DNA of 64,000 nt from Streptomyces noursei (GCF_016917755.1 NZ_CP070326.1:5084001-5148000), one strand, 5' to 3'. Counted from the stretch's first letter, positions 53,586 to 63,043 are shown. Notes: generated by a model from the sequence alone, not told the origin. Program-made: numbers and translations.

Positions 53586-54485
53586 ATGGCACAGACCCGA
53601 TTCGCCCCGGACCGCGGGCTGACCTCGCGCATGGTCATGACGATGTTCTTCATCGGGCTGCTGTACGTCGTGGTCGTCAGCGCGCTGGTGGTACTGCTCA
53701 AGGGCGCCTGGGTGGTGGTGCTGCTGATCGCGGGGGGCATGTTCGTCGCACAGTTCTGGTTCAGCGACCGGATCGCGGCCTACAGCATGGGGGCGCACGA
53801 GGTCACGCCGGAACAGGCGCCCGAGTTGCACGGTGCCGTGGACCGGCTCTGTGCCCTGGCCGATATGCCCAAGCCGAGGGTCGCGATCGCCGAATCCGAT
53901 GTACCGAACGCCTTCGCCACCGGCCGTAACCAGCAGAACTCCATGGTCTGCGCGACGACCGGGCTGCTCAGGCGGCTGGAGCCGGAGGAGCTGGAGGGCG
54001 TGCTGGCCCACGAGCTGTCGCATGTCGCCCATCGCGATGTCGCGGTGATGACCATCGCGTCGTTCCTCGGGGTGCTGGCCGGCATCATCACCCGCGCCGC
54101 CCTGTGGAGCGGTGTCGGGCGCAACAACCGCGATCAGAACGCCGCCATCGCCGTCCTGATCGTCACCGCCGTCAGCGTCGTCGTCTATGCCATCAGCTTC
54201 CTGCTGACCAGGCTGCTCTCCCGCTACCGCGAGCTGTCCGCGGACCGGGCCGCCGCCCTCCTGACCGGCCGCCCCTCGGCGCTGGCCTCCGCTCTGACCA
54301 AGGTCACCGGCCAGATCGCGCGGATCCCGACCGAGGACCTCCGCAAGGCCCAGCCGTTCAACGCGTTCTACTTCGCCCCGGCGTTCAACAAGGAGAGCTT
54401 CAACCAGCTGCTGTCCTCGCACCCGACGCTGGAGCAGCGGCTCGACCAGCTGGGACGGATAGCGGCGCAGTTGGGGCGGCCCTGA
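53586..54485 (+). CDS. htpX: HtpX-family membrane metalloprotease
   Basis: A 299-residue M48 peptidase for quality control of membrane proteins. Two N-terminal helices (about 15-60), the zinc site HELSH (LAHELSHVAHRD), two more helices and RYRELSADRAAALL with the third metal ligand. Ribosome binding site GAGGAG. It forms a pair with pspAB downstream, a common actinobacterial layout. Confidence 0.93.
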   Translation: MAQTRFAPDRGLTSRMVMTMFFIGLLYVVVVSALVVLLKGAWVVVLLIAGGMFVAQFWFSDRIAAYSMGAHEVTPEQAPELHGAVDRLCALADMPKPRVAIAESDVPNAFATGRNQQNSMVCATTGLLRRLEPEELEGVLAHELSHVAHRDVAVMTIASFLGVLAGIITRAALWSGVGRNNRDQNAAIAVLIVTAVSVVVYAISFLLTRLLSRYRELSADRAAALLTGRPSALASALTKVTGQIARIPTEDLRKAQPFNAFYFAPAFNKESFNQLLSSHPTLEQRLDQLGRIAAQLGRP

Positions 54486-54527
54486 GCGGCGGCGTCGGAG
54501 GGACGGCAGTGAGCGGCGCGTGGCGAT

Positions 54528-54541
54528 GTTTCCCGTGAAAC
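54528..54541. other. Degenerate parS site
   Basis: GTTTCCCGTGAAAC, one base (C for A at position 6) off the perfect site, between htpX and pspAB. Binding is uncertain. Confidence 0.55.
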
Positions 54542-54586
54542 ACGCCATCGCGTCACCGGAGCAAGGAATCAAGGAGCAAGCCGCGC

Positions 54587-55150
54587 ATGGGATTTCTGGA
54601 CGCCATTCTCGGCCGTAGCAAGCCCGTACGGCCTGATCTGGACCAGCTCTTCGCGCTGCCGTCCGCCGCGGTCACCCTGGAGGCCGCGGCCGGATTCACC
54701 CCGACCGGGCTGGGATCGGTGTGCTTCGCGAGCGTCGAGGGCGGGGCGTTCGCACGGATCCAGGAGGAGGCGCGTGCGCTCCTGGACGGCACGGTGGAGT
54801 TCACACAGGACGCGTACGGCTACACATGGCTGCTGGTGCGGCACGCCCGGGAGGACGTGGCGGGTCTGGTCAACGATCTGCACGCGGTCAACACCTCCCT
54901 GGAGGAGGCGGGGTTCGGCCCGCAGCTGCTGTGCTCGCTGCTGGGATTCCGCGATGCGCGACAGCGGTCGCTGGCGCTGGTCTACCTCTACAAACGCGGC
55001 ACGTTCTACCCCTTCGCGCCGCACACCGGCGACGCCGAGAAGCGCGACAACCCGCTCGAACTCCAGGTGCGGGCGATGCTCGGGGACGATCTGACGATCG
55101 AGAAGGATCTTTCCCGGTGGTTCCCGGTGTGGGGAGCACCAGGGCTCTGA
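54587..55150 (+). CDS. pspAB: PspA-associated protein PspAB
   Basis: A 187-residue protein of the actinobacterial PspAB family found beside htpX. Opening MGFLDAILGRSKPVRPDLDQLFALP and the RRDxRQRSLALVYLYKRGTFYPF-like segment mark the family. It is thought to act in the PspA envelope-stress system; the mechanism is not established. The ATG follows AGGAATCAAGGAGC. Cotranscribed with htpX probably. Confidence 0.85.
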   Translation: MGFLDAILGRSKPVRPDLDQLFALPSAAVTLEAAAGFTPTGLGSVCFASVEGGAFARIQEEARALLDGTVEFTQDAYGYTWLLVRHAREDVAGLVNDLHAVNTSLEEAGFGPQLLCSLLGFRDARQRSLALVYLYKRGTFYPFAPHTGDAEKRDNPLELQVRAMLGDDLTIEKDLSRWFPVWGAPGL

Positions 55151-55187
55151 CCTGCGGGTTTCCTGAGACGTTGGGCAAGGGGAGGGG

Positions 55188-55730
55188 TCAGCCGGGGAAA
55201 CGGAGGAACTCCGGCGGCACATGGCCGGTCAGCCAGACGCCGTTGGCGCTGACGCGGAAGACATGGCCGGCCCGGTGCATCGCCCCCGTGTCCACGGTCA
55301 GCACCACCGGCTTGCCGCGCCGGGCGCCCACCCGGGACGCGGTCTCGCGGTCCGGTGAGAGGTGCACGGCCAGCCGCGACATCGGCCGCAGCCCCTCCTC
55401 CCGTATGGCAGCGACGCTGCGGGCCACCGTGCCGTGGAAGAGGAGGCCGGGTGGCACCGCCGGCGGCAGACCGAGGTCGACGCGCACGGAATGGCCCTGA
55501 TTGGCGCGGATGCGGCCGTTCTCCAGGGTGTAGCGCTGCTTGTCGTTGTCGGCGACCACGGCCTCCAACTCGGCTCGGGAGAAGGGGAATCCGTGCCGCG
55601 CGGCGGCGTCGAGCAGCGCGGCCACCGGGACCCAGCCCTGAGCGTCGAGGACGATGCCGATCCGCTCCGGTTCGTGGCGCAGGTGTTTGGCGAGGTACTT
55701 CGAAATGCGCACGGAGCGCTGGTGGTTCAT
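55188..55730 (-). CDS. kptA: RNA 2'-phosphotransferase (Tpt1/KptA-type)
   Basis: A 180-residue NAD-dependent RNA 2'-phosphotransferase of the Tpt1/KptA family. Motifs: RISKYLAKHLRHEP, GWVPVAALLDAA, RIRANQGHSV, LFHGTV and HLSPDRETASRVGARRGKPVVL carry the conserved Arg/His contacts. In eukaryotes it finishes tRNA splicing; bacterial targets are not known for certain, and 5'-end ADP-ribosylation of nucleic acids is a suggested activity. Convergent with pspAB. ATG 55730. Confidence 0.88.
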   Translation of the reverse strand: MNHQRSVRISKYLAKHLRHEPERIGIVLDAQGWVPVAALLDAAARHGFPFSRAELEAVVADNDKQRYTLENGRIRANQGHSVRVDLGLPPAVPPGLLFHGTVARSVAAIREEGLRPMSRLAVHLSPDRETASRVGARRGKPVVLTVDTGAMHRAGHVFRVSANGVWLTGHVPPEFLRFPG

Positions 55731-55837
55731 GCCTTCAGGATGCCGTGGAGCGGTCGCCGCGGCACCTGCTATTCGGAGGCGGAGGCTCGGGGTCGGCGAG
55801 TGGGCGGCCATCGCCGGGGCGCGCCCCGGCACGGGCG

Positions 55838-56452
55838 TCAGTCGCCGCTGGGCCGCTCCCCCGCCGGCTGCTCGTCCTGCTCCGGCCGCTCCCTGCCGCG
55901 CTGTGCGCGGGCCAGTTCGCCGGCCTTCCGAGCCTTCGCGCTGGTCACCTCGTCGGCGGCCCAGCGGGCCCACTCCTCCATCGTCGTGGTCATCCGCAGG
56001 CCGTATTCCAGGGCGATGCGCCCGTAGACGGAGATCATCTCGTCGTCCCACTCCGCGGTCCGGTCGATCTGCTCGTACGCGGTGTGGGCGCGGGCGGCGG
56101 TCTCGGCCTGCGTGAGCAGGTACGACTGCGCCTCCAGCGGCGTGAGGATGCCGAGGAAGAACACCCGCAACAGGCCGTCGTGGCGCTGCGGGCCGGTGGG
56201 GGCGATCTCGGTGAGCCAGTGGCGCAGCTCGGCCAGGCCGTCGTCGGTGATCGCGTATTCCTTGCGGCCGCGCGGGCCGTGGGCGGCGACCTCGACCAGG
56301 CCGGCGGTCGTGAGCTTGTTGAGTTCGCCGTACACCTGGCTCTGGGTCGCCGGCCAGACGCTGGTGAGCGAGGCGTTGAACAGCTTCATCAGGTCGTAGC
56401 CGCTCGCCGGGGACTCGGAGAGCAGGCCCAGTACCGCGTGTCTCAGGCTCAT
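55838..56452 (-). CDS. PadR-family regulator
   Basis: A 204-residue PadR protein: winged helix (residues 1-85; MSLRHAVLGLLSESPASGYDLMKLF, SQVYGELNKLTTAGLVE, GRKEYAITDDG) and a C-terminal dimerising helical domain. It is divergent from a membrane protein and a carotenoid oxygenase gene; 17-bp direct repeats in between are likely operators. Ligand unknown. Confidence 0.87.
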   Translation of the reverse strand: MSLRHAVLGLLSESPASGYDLMKLFNASLTSVWPATQSQVYGELNKLTTAGLVEVAAHGPRGRKEYAITDDGLAELRHWLTEIAPTGPQRHDGLLRVFFLGILTPLEAQSYLLTQAETAARAHTAYEQIDRTAEWDDEMISVYGRIALEYGLRMTTTMEEWARWAADEVTSAKARKAGELARAQRGRERPEQDEQPAGERPSGD

Positions 56453-56477
56453 GACTTGCACTTTACCTTCCACAAGT

Positions 56478-56523
56478 GACATGTCAAAGCTGGACTTTCC
56501 ATCTTCGACATGTCAAAGTTGGA
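56478..56523. promoter_or_regulatory. Direct repeats GACATGTCAAAGyTGGA, PadR operator candidate
   Basis: GACATGTCAAAGCTGGA at 56478-56494 and GACATGTCAAAGTTGGA at 56507-56523, start-to-start 29 bp; each has a GACATGTC dyad of 8 bp. They lie between padR and the divergent operon. Confidence 0.6.
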
Positions 56524-56639
56524 ATGTCGCTGGGGCGGGGAGAGCCCGAAGTCAGCACGCGTTGTGGCCGCGTTCGTCGGCCCGTCGCACCGTCGAGCAG
56601 CCGTCCGTGGTGATCGGGCGCAACCGAAATGGGGGGATC

Positions 56640-57230
56640 ATGAACTACCTGCGGAGCTTCGTTCCATGGCTGGTCTTCGCGGGGGTGTCCACCGCCGGCT
56701 GGCAGTGGGGGGCGCTCGCCGGACTGGTGGCCTCGGTGGTGCTGCTGATAGCGGACCGCGCGACGGGACTCTCGCTGGAGAACCGGCTGCTGGAGTACGG
56801 CACCATCGTCTACTTCCTCGGTCTCTCCGCGCTGGCCTTCATGCGCCCCGACAGCGCCCTCCAGCTCTACAGCGGCGCGATGTCGGTGGGTTGGCTGGCG
56901 CTCATCTCCTGGGTGTCGATCGCCGTCCGGCGCCCGTTCACCCTGGCGATCGCCCGGCGGATGGCCCCGCCCGAGGTCTGGGACACCCCGCTGTTCCGGC
57001 GCATCAACATCGTGATCACCGAGGCCTGGGCGCTGTCCTTGACCCTGTCCGCGCTCGCCCAGGTCGCCATATCCGCCTACGACCTCGGCACCGTCTTCTC
57101 GATCGTCGTCCAGGTCGCCGGATTCGTTCTTCCTGTCCGGTTCACCGCCACGTATCCCGACCGGGCCCGCGCCCGCTTCCTGCAGCAGTCCGGCGCCCGG
57201 TTCGACGCCCAAGGAGGTATGGCCTCATGA
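56640..57230 (+). CDS. Integral membrane protein
   Basis: A 196-residue protein with about five membrane helices; no known family motif. It overlaps the carotenoid-oxygenase ATG by four bases (ATGA) and has AAGGAGGT just ahead of that start, so the two are coupled. It may be a partner in the same reaction or membrane location. ATG 56640 chosen. Confidence 0.7.
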   Translation: MNYLRSFVPWLVFAGVSTAGWQWGALAGLVASVVLLIADRATGLSLENRLLEYGTIVYFLGLSALAFMRPDSALQLYSGAMSVGWLALISWVSIAVRRPFTLAIARRMAPPEVWDTPLFRRINIVITEAWALSLTLSALAQVAISAYDLGTVFSIVVQVAGFVLPVRFTATYPDRARARFLQQSGARFDAQGGMAS

Positions 57231-58576
57231 CCGCCACCCCATCCACTGCGGTATCCGAATCCTCCGCACCGCCACCGCATCTGGCCGGCAACTTCGCGCC
57301 GGTCACCGACGAACTGACCGCCTACGACCTCCCGGTGGCCGGCACCATCCCGCCGGAGCTCACCGGCTGGTATCTGCGCAACGGCCCCAACCCGCAGGAC
57401 GCCGCCAGCCGGCACTGGTTCTTCGGCGACGGCATGGTCCACGGTGTGCGCCTGGAGGGCGGCCGGGCCGTCTCGTACCGCAATCGCTGGGTCCGCACCT
57501 CGACCTTCACCGACGGCATCCGCCTCGGTGACGGGTCGGGCCGCCGCAATCTGGCCGCCGGTGCCGCCAACACCCATGTCGTCCGGCACGCCGGTCGCAC
57601 GCTGGCGCTGGTCGAGTCGTCCTTCCCCTACGAGATCGACTGCCGGCCCGGACATGAGCTGGAGACCCTCGGCCCCCATGACTTCGGCGGCCGGCTCGCC
57701 ACCGCCATGACCGCCCACCCCAAGACCTGTCCCACCACCGGCGAGCTGCACTTCTTCGGGTACGGCCATTCCAGCGCGCCCTATCTGACGTATCACCGGG
57801 CCGACGCGGCCGGTGAGTTGGTGGTCAGCCGCCCGATCGACGTGCCCGGCGCCACGATGATGCATGACTTTCAACTGACGGCACGCCATGTGATCTTCAT
57901 GGACCTGCCGATGGTCCACGACCGCGACCACGCCGGCATGCCCTACCGCTGGGATCCGGAGTACGGGGCCCGCCTCGGGGTACTGCGCCGGGACGACCCC
58001 CATGGCGAGGTCCGCTGGCTGGAGATCGACCCCTGCTATGTCTTCCACTCGCTGAACGCCCATGACGACGGCGACCAGCGGATCGTCCTCTATGTCTCCC
58101 GCTACGCCACGTTGGCCGGTCATGCGCCGCCCTGCCTGTGGCGCTGGACGATCGACCTCGCCGCGGGCACGGTGGCGGAGGAGCAAATCGACGACCAGTT
58201 GGGCGAGTTCCCCCGGATAGACGACCGACTGGCCGGGCTGCCTGCCCGGTTCGGCCATGTCACGGCCGCGGAGGCACCGGGCACCGGTGCGATACCCGGC
58301 GCCCTGCTCCGCTACGACCTGCGGACCGGCGGGGTGGCCCGCTACGACTTCGGCCCGGGGCGCACCCCGGGCGAGGCGGCGTTCGCCCCCGCCGACGACC
58401 GTCCGGGCGGTCCCGGCTGGCTGATCACTTACGTCTACGACGCCACCACCGACACCAGCGACCTCGTGATCCTCGACGCCGAGGACATCACCGCCGGCCC
58501 GGTGGCGACGGTCTCCCTGCCGTGCAGGGTGCCGTACGGATTCCACGGCAACTGGCTGCCGGATCCGGCGGGTTGA
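57227..58576 (+). CDS. Carotenoid cleavage oxygenase / stilbene dioxygenase family
   Basis: A 449-residue seven-bladed propeller iron enzyme. YLRNGPNPQD, the Fe-binding His in HWFFGDGMVHGVRL, HPKTCPTTGELHFFGY, HDFQLTARHVIF and the last His in YGFHGNWL are in the expected order. The substrate (carotenoid, stilbenoid or lignin-like compound) is unknown. Coupled to the membrane protein by the ATGA overlap; likely under PadR control. Confidence 0.88.
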   Translation: MTATPSTAVSESSAPPPHLAGNFAPVTDELTAYDLPVAGTIPPELTGWYLRNGPNPQDAASRHWFFGDGMVHGVRLEGGRAVSYRNRWVRTSTFTDGIRLGDGSGRRNLAAGAANTHVVRHAGRTLALVESSFPYEIDCRPGHELETLGPHDFGGRLATAMTAHPKTCPTTGELHFFGYGHSSAPYLTYHRADAAGELVVSRPIDVPGATMMHDFQLTARHVIFMDLPMVHDRDHAGMPYRWDPEYGARLGVLRRDDPHGEVRWLEIDPCYVFHSLNAHDDGDQRIVLYVSRYATLAGHAPPCLWRWTIDLAAGTVAEEQIDDQLGEFPRIDDRLAGLPARFGHVTAAEAPGTGAIPGALLRYDLRTGGVARYDFGPGRTPGEAAFAPADDRPGGPGWLITYVYDATTDTSDLVILDAEDITAGPVATVSLPCRVPYGFHGNWLPDPAG

Positions 58577-58593
58577 GGCGACCCGCCGGGGTG

Positions 58594-58616
58594 GCCGGGC
58601 GGACGGGCCGCCCGGC
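58594..58616. terminator. Terminator after the carotenoid oxygenase gene
   Basis: 9-bp perfect stem GCCGGGCGG/CCGCCCGGC with a 5-nt loop. Confidence 0.75.
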
Positions 58617-58712
58617 GTGATCCTTGACAACTGGAGAGGGAAGCAGGCGAGGCGGGCCCCGGGCGGGCCGGCCGTGGGGGGAGAGCCGTCCGGGGAAGGG
58701 GCCCCGGACGGG

Positions 58713-59786
58713 TCAGTGCCCGGGGGTGTCCTCCGCGGCGGGCCGGGTGCCCCGGGCCGCCGCTGCCAGGGCGTCCATGGCGCGGGCGTGCGCCTCGCGC
58801 TGTGCGGCGGCGGCGATGAAAGCGGCCGTGTTCTCCGGGCCCACCAGGTCACGTACGGCCTGAACGGCCGCGACGGGGAGCAGCACGGCCTCCGAGCCGG
58901 TCGCGGGACGGGGGTCCGCGGCGGGCCCGGAGGCCACCGCTGCCCCGGGGAGGAGCTCCGGCTCCGGCACGAGTCCGGCGGGCTCCTGCAGGCCGGACGG
59001 CCCCGATGGCCCCGACGCGCCCGCCGTTCCCGACGACAGGGCCTCGGCGAGGTGGTGGTGGATGTATCGGGTGGCCAGTGTCCGCATGGCGCGGGCGAGT
59101 TCGGCGTCGATGGTCTGCTGGGCCAGGGGACGGAGACGACGCACCAGGGCCGTGGCCTCCGCCGTCTCCGCCTCGGTGGGCGGATGGTTCAGGAACGACT
59201 GGAAGACGTGCTCGGCGGTGAAGTCCAGGAAGCGGGAGGCGATGTGTTCGACCTGGCCGCGCAGCTCTCGCAGGTGGCCGGAGATCGCCAGCAGCGGCAC
59301 ACCCGCCGCATGGAGTTCGGAGGCGACCGCGAGCTCCTGCGGACTGGGGACCAGGAACTCGTCGTCCCGGCCCGGCACGCGCACCAGGACGCCGAGCTCG
59401 ACGGCCTCGGTCACCGCCTGCTCGTTGGGGGTACCGCCGAAGGCGGCGTTCAGGTCGTTGCGGGTGATGCGGGTCGGCTTCTCGTCGGTCCACGGTCCGT
59501 CGATCTCGGCGACCAGACCCAGGACCCCGCCCAGGTCACGGCCGGCGTCCCAGGCTTCGAGGAGTTCCTTGATGCTGGCGAGGGTGTAACCGCGGTCGAG
59601 CAGGTCGGTGATCTGTCGCAGCCGGGTCAGGTGGGCGTCGCCGTACACATTGGCACGGCCGCGACGCTCGGGGCGGGGTAGCAGCCCCCGGTCCTGGTAG
59701 GCGCGGATGGTGCGGACCGTGGCGCCACTGAGGTGGGCCAGGTCCTCGATGCGGTACTCGGCCGTCGGCGGCTGCTCGGGCGTCAC
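58713..59786 (-). CDS. MerR-family regulator with long effector region
   Basis: A 357-residue MerR protein. The helix-turn-helix (YRIEDLAHLSGATVRTIRAYQDRGLLP, then RRGRANVYGD) is at residues 11-55; the dimer helix follows to about 80. The rest, about 275 residues, is much longer than in ordinary MerR proteins and Ala/Pro/Glu-rich near the end. GTG start with AAGGAG 8 bp upstream. Divergent partner not found within 380 bp. Confidence 0.85.
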   Translation of the reverse strand: MTPEQPPTAEYRIEDLAHLSGATVRTIRAYQDRGLLPRPERRGRANVYGDAHLTRLRQITDLLDRGYTLASIKELLEAWDAGRDLGGVLGLVAEIDGPWTDEKPTRITRNDLNAAFGGTPNEQAVTEAVELGVLVRVPGRDDEFLVPSPQELAVASELHAAGVPLLAISGHLRELRGQVEHIASRFLDFTAEHVFQSFLNHPPTEAETAEATALVRRLRPLAQQTIDAELARAMRTLATRYIHHHLAEALSSGTAGASGPSGPSGLQEPAGLVPEPELLPGAAVASGPAADPRPATGSEAVLLPVAAVQAVRDLVGPENTAAFIAAAAQREAHARAMDALAAAARGTRPAAEDTPGH

Positions 59787-60171
59787 TGTGGTGCTCCTTA
59801 CGGGACGGCCGCCTCATCGAGGAGGCCGCGTTACCGGTCAGCCATCACGGGGTGGCTGCTACGAGGCGGTGGCCCACGGAGGCCGTGCCGGGGCCGGGCG
59901 TGCCACGGGCCGTGGCCGGCCACCGTCGGTACCGCCACGGGCCGGGTGCGGCGGTGCCACGATACGGCCGCCTGATCGGCGTCGGGGCGGGGTGGCCGCC
60001 CGCACGGGACGGTCGGTGCGACCGGCTCGGACCACGGGACGGCTTGGCACGCCGGCCGGGACGCGGGCGGTCCCCCTACGTCAGCCGGGGCGATCGGTCG
60101 GGCGCGTGTCGGGCGGAGGCGGTCCGTGACGGCGGACGCGGCCCGGCTGATGCCGCCCGACACGGAGGCCG
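59787..60171. other. Gap after the MerR gene start, no gene seen
   Basis: A 385-bp high-GC spacer. Neither strand has a frame with family features. It should hold the MerR gene promoter at its left end. Several short GGCCGTG/CACGGCC dyads occur. Confidence 0.4.
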
Positions 60172-61089
60172 TTACGGGAGGGCCGCGCGACCTATCGCGC
60201 CGGCTGCGGTCCGGGCGGCCGGGGAGGAGGCCAGGTAGGCGACGGCGGCACGCAGCGAGCCTTCCTGGGAGGGGTGGTAGGAGCGTCGGACGTAGCGGGG
60301 GATCGCCGCGCCCAGTTGCCTCCAACTGGGTAACAGCCCCTTGCGGACGGCGCGGTTGTGCGCGCGCAGCGAATAGCGGGAGGGGGCGGACAGCCGAGGG
60401 TCGTGGCGCAGGAGATAGGTCGCGCCCCAGCACCAGAGGTAGAGCAGGACGGGGGCGGTCACGGCCATGGCCAGGACACGGCGGGCGTAGCGGGCGGGGT
60501 CCTCGCCGCCGGTGTGCTGGTACATGTCGAAGGCGACCGCGCGGTGCTCGACCTCTTCGGCGCCGTGCCAGCGGAGCAGATCGAGCATCACCGGATCGGG
60601 GCCGGCATGGTCCAGGCCGTCCGCGCCCAGGACCCAGCTGCCGAGCACGGCGGTGAACTGCTCGATGGCGGCGATCAGGGCGAGCCGGAAGCGCAGCCAC
60701 TCCGGCTCGGGGATCGGGACGCCCAAGGGGGGCCGCTCCCCGAGGAGGTACTCGAAGAGGAAGTCGACGTGCCGGGTGTACGGGGTGGTGTCGAGGCCCT
60801 GATGGGCCAGGTGGTCCAGGACGTGGGCGTGCTGGACGCTGTGCGTGGCCTCCTGGCCCATGAAGCCCTTCACGTCCTTGAGGAGGTGCTCGTCCCGGAC
60901 CAGCGGGAGGGCTTCCTTGAAGACCTTGACGAACCACCGCTCGCCGGCGGGGAGCAGCAGGTGCAGCACATTGATCACATGGGTGGCGGTGGGCTCGTCC
61001 GGTATCCAGTGCAGCGGGGTCTCGCGCCAGTCGAAGGCGACCCGACGGGGCGCGATGGGGTGGTGTTCCTGGGGGCGTGGTGTGCTCAT
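60172..61089 (-). CDS. Metal-dependent hydrolase (PF10118-like)
   Basis: A 305-residue protein similar to the Metal_hydrol/DUF group of ferritin-like helical proteins. Conserved Glu/His occur in GFMGQEATHSVQHAHVL and HGAEEVEHRAVAFDMYQ, pairs fit for a di-metal site. Function in fatty-acid or lipid metabolism is suspected from neighbours. It follows the EphD-like gene on the same strand, separated by 127 bp. ATG 61089. Confidence 0.78.
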   Translation of the reverse strand: MSTPRPQEHHPIAPRRVAFDWRETPLHWIPDEPTATHVINVLHLLLPAGERWFVKVFKEALPLVRDEHLLKDVKGFMGQEATHSVQHAHVLDHLAHQGLDTTPYTRHVDFLFEYLLGERPPLGVPIPEPEWLRFRLALIAAIEQFTAVLGSWVLGADGLDHAGPDPVMLDLLRWHGAEEVEHRAVAFDMYQHTGGEDPARYARRVLAMAVTAPVLLYLWCWGATYLLRHDPRLSAPSRYSLRAHNRAVRKGLLPSWRQLGAAIPRYVRRSYHPSQEGSLRAAVAYLASSPAARTAAGAIGRAALP

Positions 61090-61216
61090 CAGCGGCTCCT
61101 GACGTGCGCGGTTCTCCTGACCTGGGCGGGGCGGGCGGCCGGGCCGGGGTGTGCGGCCCGGCCGTACACCGGGTGCGGACCGTGGTGCGGGCGTGCGGGG
61201 TGGGGGCGCGGGCCGG

Positions 61217-63043
61217 TCACACGGGCGGCTTGAGCCGGGCGAGGGCGCGCAGCGTCCGTGGGGCGAAGCGGGACAGCAGGTGGGCGCCGCGCGCCTCGGG
61301 GGTGACCGGGACCACCGCCTGGTTGTGGACCACCGCGCGCAGGATGGCGTCGGCGACTTTCTCCGGCGGGTAGTTGCGCATCCCGTACATCCGGGCGGCC
61401 TTGGCCTGGCGGCGCTTCTCTTCCTCCTCGGAGACGCCGGTGAAGCGGGCCGTGCCGGTGATGCCGGTGTTGACGAGCCCGGGGCAGATGGCGGTGACGC
61501 CGATGCCCTGTCCGGCCAGCTCGGCGCGCAGGCACTCGCTGAGCATGAGGACGGCTGCCTTGGAGGTGCTGTAGGCCGGCAGGATCCGGGACGGCTGGTA
61601 GGCGGCGGCCGAGGCGGTGTTGACGATGTGGCCGCCCTGGCCGCGGTCCGCCATCCGCCGGCCGAAGATCCGGCAGCCGTGGATGACGCCCCACAGGTTG
61701 ACGTCCAGGACCTTCTTCCAGTCCTCGGAGGTGGTGTCCAGGAAGGAGCCGGACAGTCCGATGCCGGCGTTGTTGACCAGCACGTCCACCGTGCCGTACT
61801 CGGCATCGACCTTGTCGGCGAGCTTCTCCATCGCCGCCTCGTCGGAGACGTCGACGGTCTCACCCCATGCCTCGGGGGCGCCGATCAGCCGGGCCATGTC
61901 GGCGGTGCGGGCCGCGCCCTCGGCGTCCCGGTCGACGGCGATGATCCGCGCGCCGGCCTCCGCGAACGCGAACGCGGTCGCCCGGCCGATCCCGCTGGCC
62001 GCGCCGGTCACCAGTACCAGCTGGCCGCCGAAGCGGTCGGCGTACGGACCGGAGGCCGCGACGTCCTTCGCCGGGTCGCCTTCCTCCTTGGCGGTGACGA
62101 ACTCACCGATCCAGGTGGCGAGTTGGTCGGGGCGGGTGCGCGGCACCCAGTGCTTGGCCGGGAGGGTGCGGCGCACCAGTTGGGGCGCCCACCGGTCGAG
62201 GTCGTCGTAGAGCCGCTGGGAGAGGAACGCGTCGCCGGTCGGGATGATGAGCTGGACCGGGCAGTGCGCGTAGGCATCGGCACGCGGGTGGCGGAGCCGG
62301 GCGCGGACGTTGTCGCGGTAGAGCCAGGCGCCGTGGGCCGCGTCGGTGGGCAGTGACGCGGTGGGGTAGTCGCCGCCGGGTACCTTCTCCACCCGCTGGA
62401 GGATTCCCGGCCACCGCTTGCCGAGCGGGCCCTTCCAGGCCAGTTCGGGCAGAGCGGGGGTGTGCAGCAGGTAGACGTACCAGGACTTGGCGCCCTGGTT
62501 GAGCAGCTGGGCGGCCCGCCCGGGGGTGGGGCGCCCGAGCCGCTTCTTGATCCAGTGGCCGAAGTGGTCCAGGGACGGCCCGGACATGGAGGTGAAGGAG
62601 GCGATCCGGCCCTCCGTGCGCCGTACGGTCGCGAACTCCCACGCCTGGACGGAGCCCCAGTCGTGGCCCACGAGGTGGACCGGCCGGTCTGGGCTGACCG
62701 CGTCCGCGACGGCCAGGAAGTCGTCGGTCAGCTTCTCCAGGGTGAAGCCGCCGCGCAGCGGCCGCGGCGCGGTGGAGCGACCGCAGCCCCGGACGTCGTA
62801 GAGCACCACGTGGAAGCGGTCGGCCAGGCGGCGGGCGACCTCGGACCAGACCTCCTTGCTGTCCGGATAGCCGTGCACCAACATCACCGTGGGCCGGTCC
62901 GGATCACCGAGCTCGGCGACGCACAGTTCGATGCCACCGGTGCGCACCCAGCGCTCCTGGGCCTCGGGGAGCCCGGTCCCGGTCGGCGCCGGCCTTCCGG
63001 CGCCCCGGCGCTGCTGTCCGTCCCGTCCAGGTCCTGTCTTCAC
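61217..63043 (-). CDS. EphD-like alpha/beta-hydrolase fused to an SDR
   Basis: A 608-residue fusion. The first half (about 30-320) is an epoxide-hydrolase-type alpha/beta hydrolase: VHGYPDSKEVW (oxyanion region), DVRGCGRST, and GHDWGS with the nucleophile Asp. The second half (about 335-600) is an SDR: TGAASGIG, NNAGIG and YSTSK. Domain order matches mycobacterial EphD, which acts in lipid (mycolate) metabolism. GTG 63043 overlaps the M24 gene stop (GTGA), so it is coupled to it. Confidence 0.87.
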   Translation of the reverse strand: MKTGPGRDGQQRRGAGRPAPTGTGLPEAQERWVRTGGIELCVAELGDPDRPTVMLVHGYPDSKEVWSEVARRLADRFHVVLYDVRGCGRSTAPRPLRGGFTLEKLTDDFLAVADAVSPDRPVHLVGHDWGSVQAWEFATVRRTEGRIASFTSMSGPSLDHFGHWIKKRLGRPTPGRAAQLLNQGAKSWYVYLLHTPALPELAWKGPLGKRWPGILQRVEKVPGGDYPTASLPTDAAHGAWLYRDNVRARLRHPRADAYAHCPVQLIIPTGDAFLSQRLYDDLDRWAPQLVRRTLPAKHWVPRTRPDQLATWIGEFVTAKEEGDPAKDVAASGPYADRFGGQLVLVTGAASGIGRATAFAFAEAGARIIAVDRDAEGAARTADMARLIGAPEAWGETVDVSDEAAMEKLADKVDAEYGTVDVLVNNAGIGLSGSFLDTTSEDWKKVLDVNLWGVIHGCRIFGRRMADRGQGGHIVNTASAAAYQPSRILPAYSTSKAAVLMLSECLRAELAGQGIGVTAICPGLVNTGITGTARFTGVSEEEEKRRQAKAARMYGMRNYPPEKVADAILRAVVHNQAVVPVTPEARGAHLLSRFAPRTLRALARLKPPV

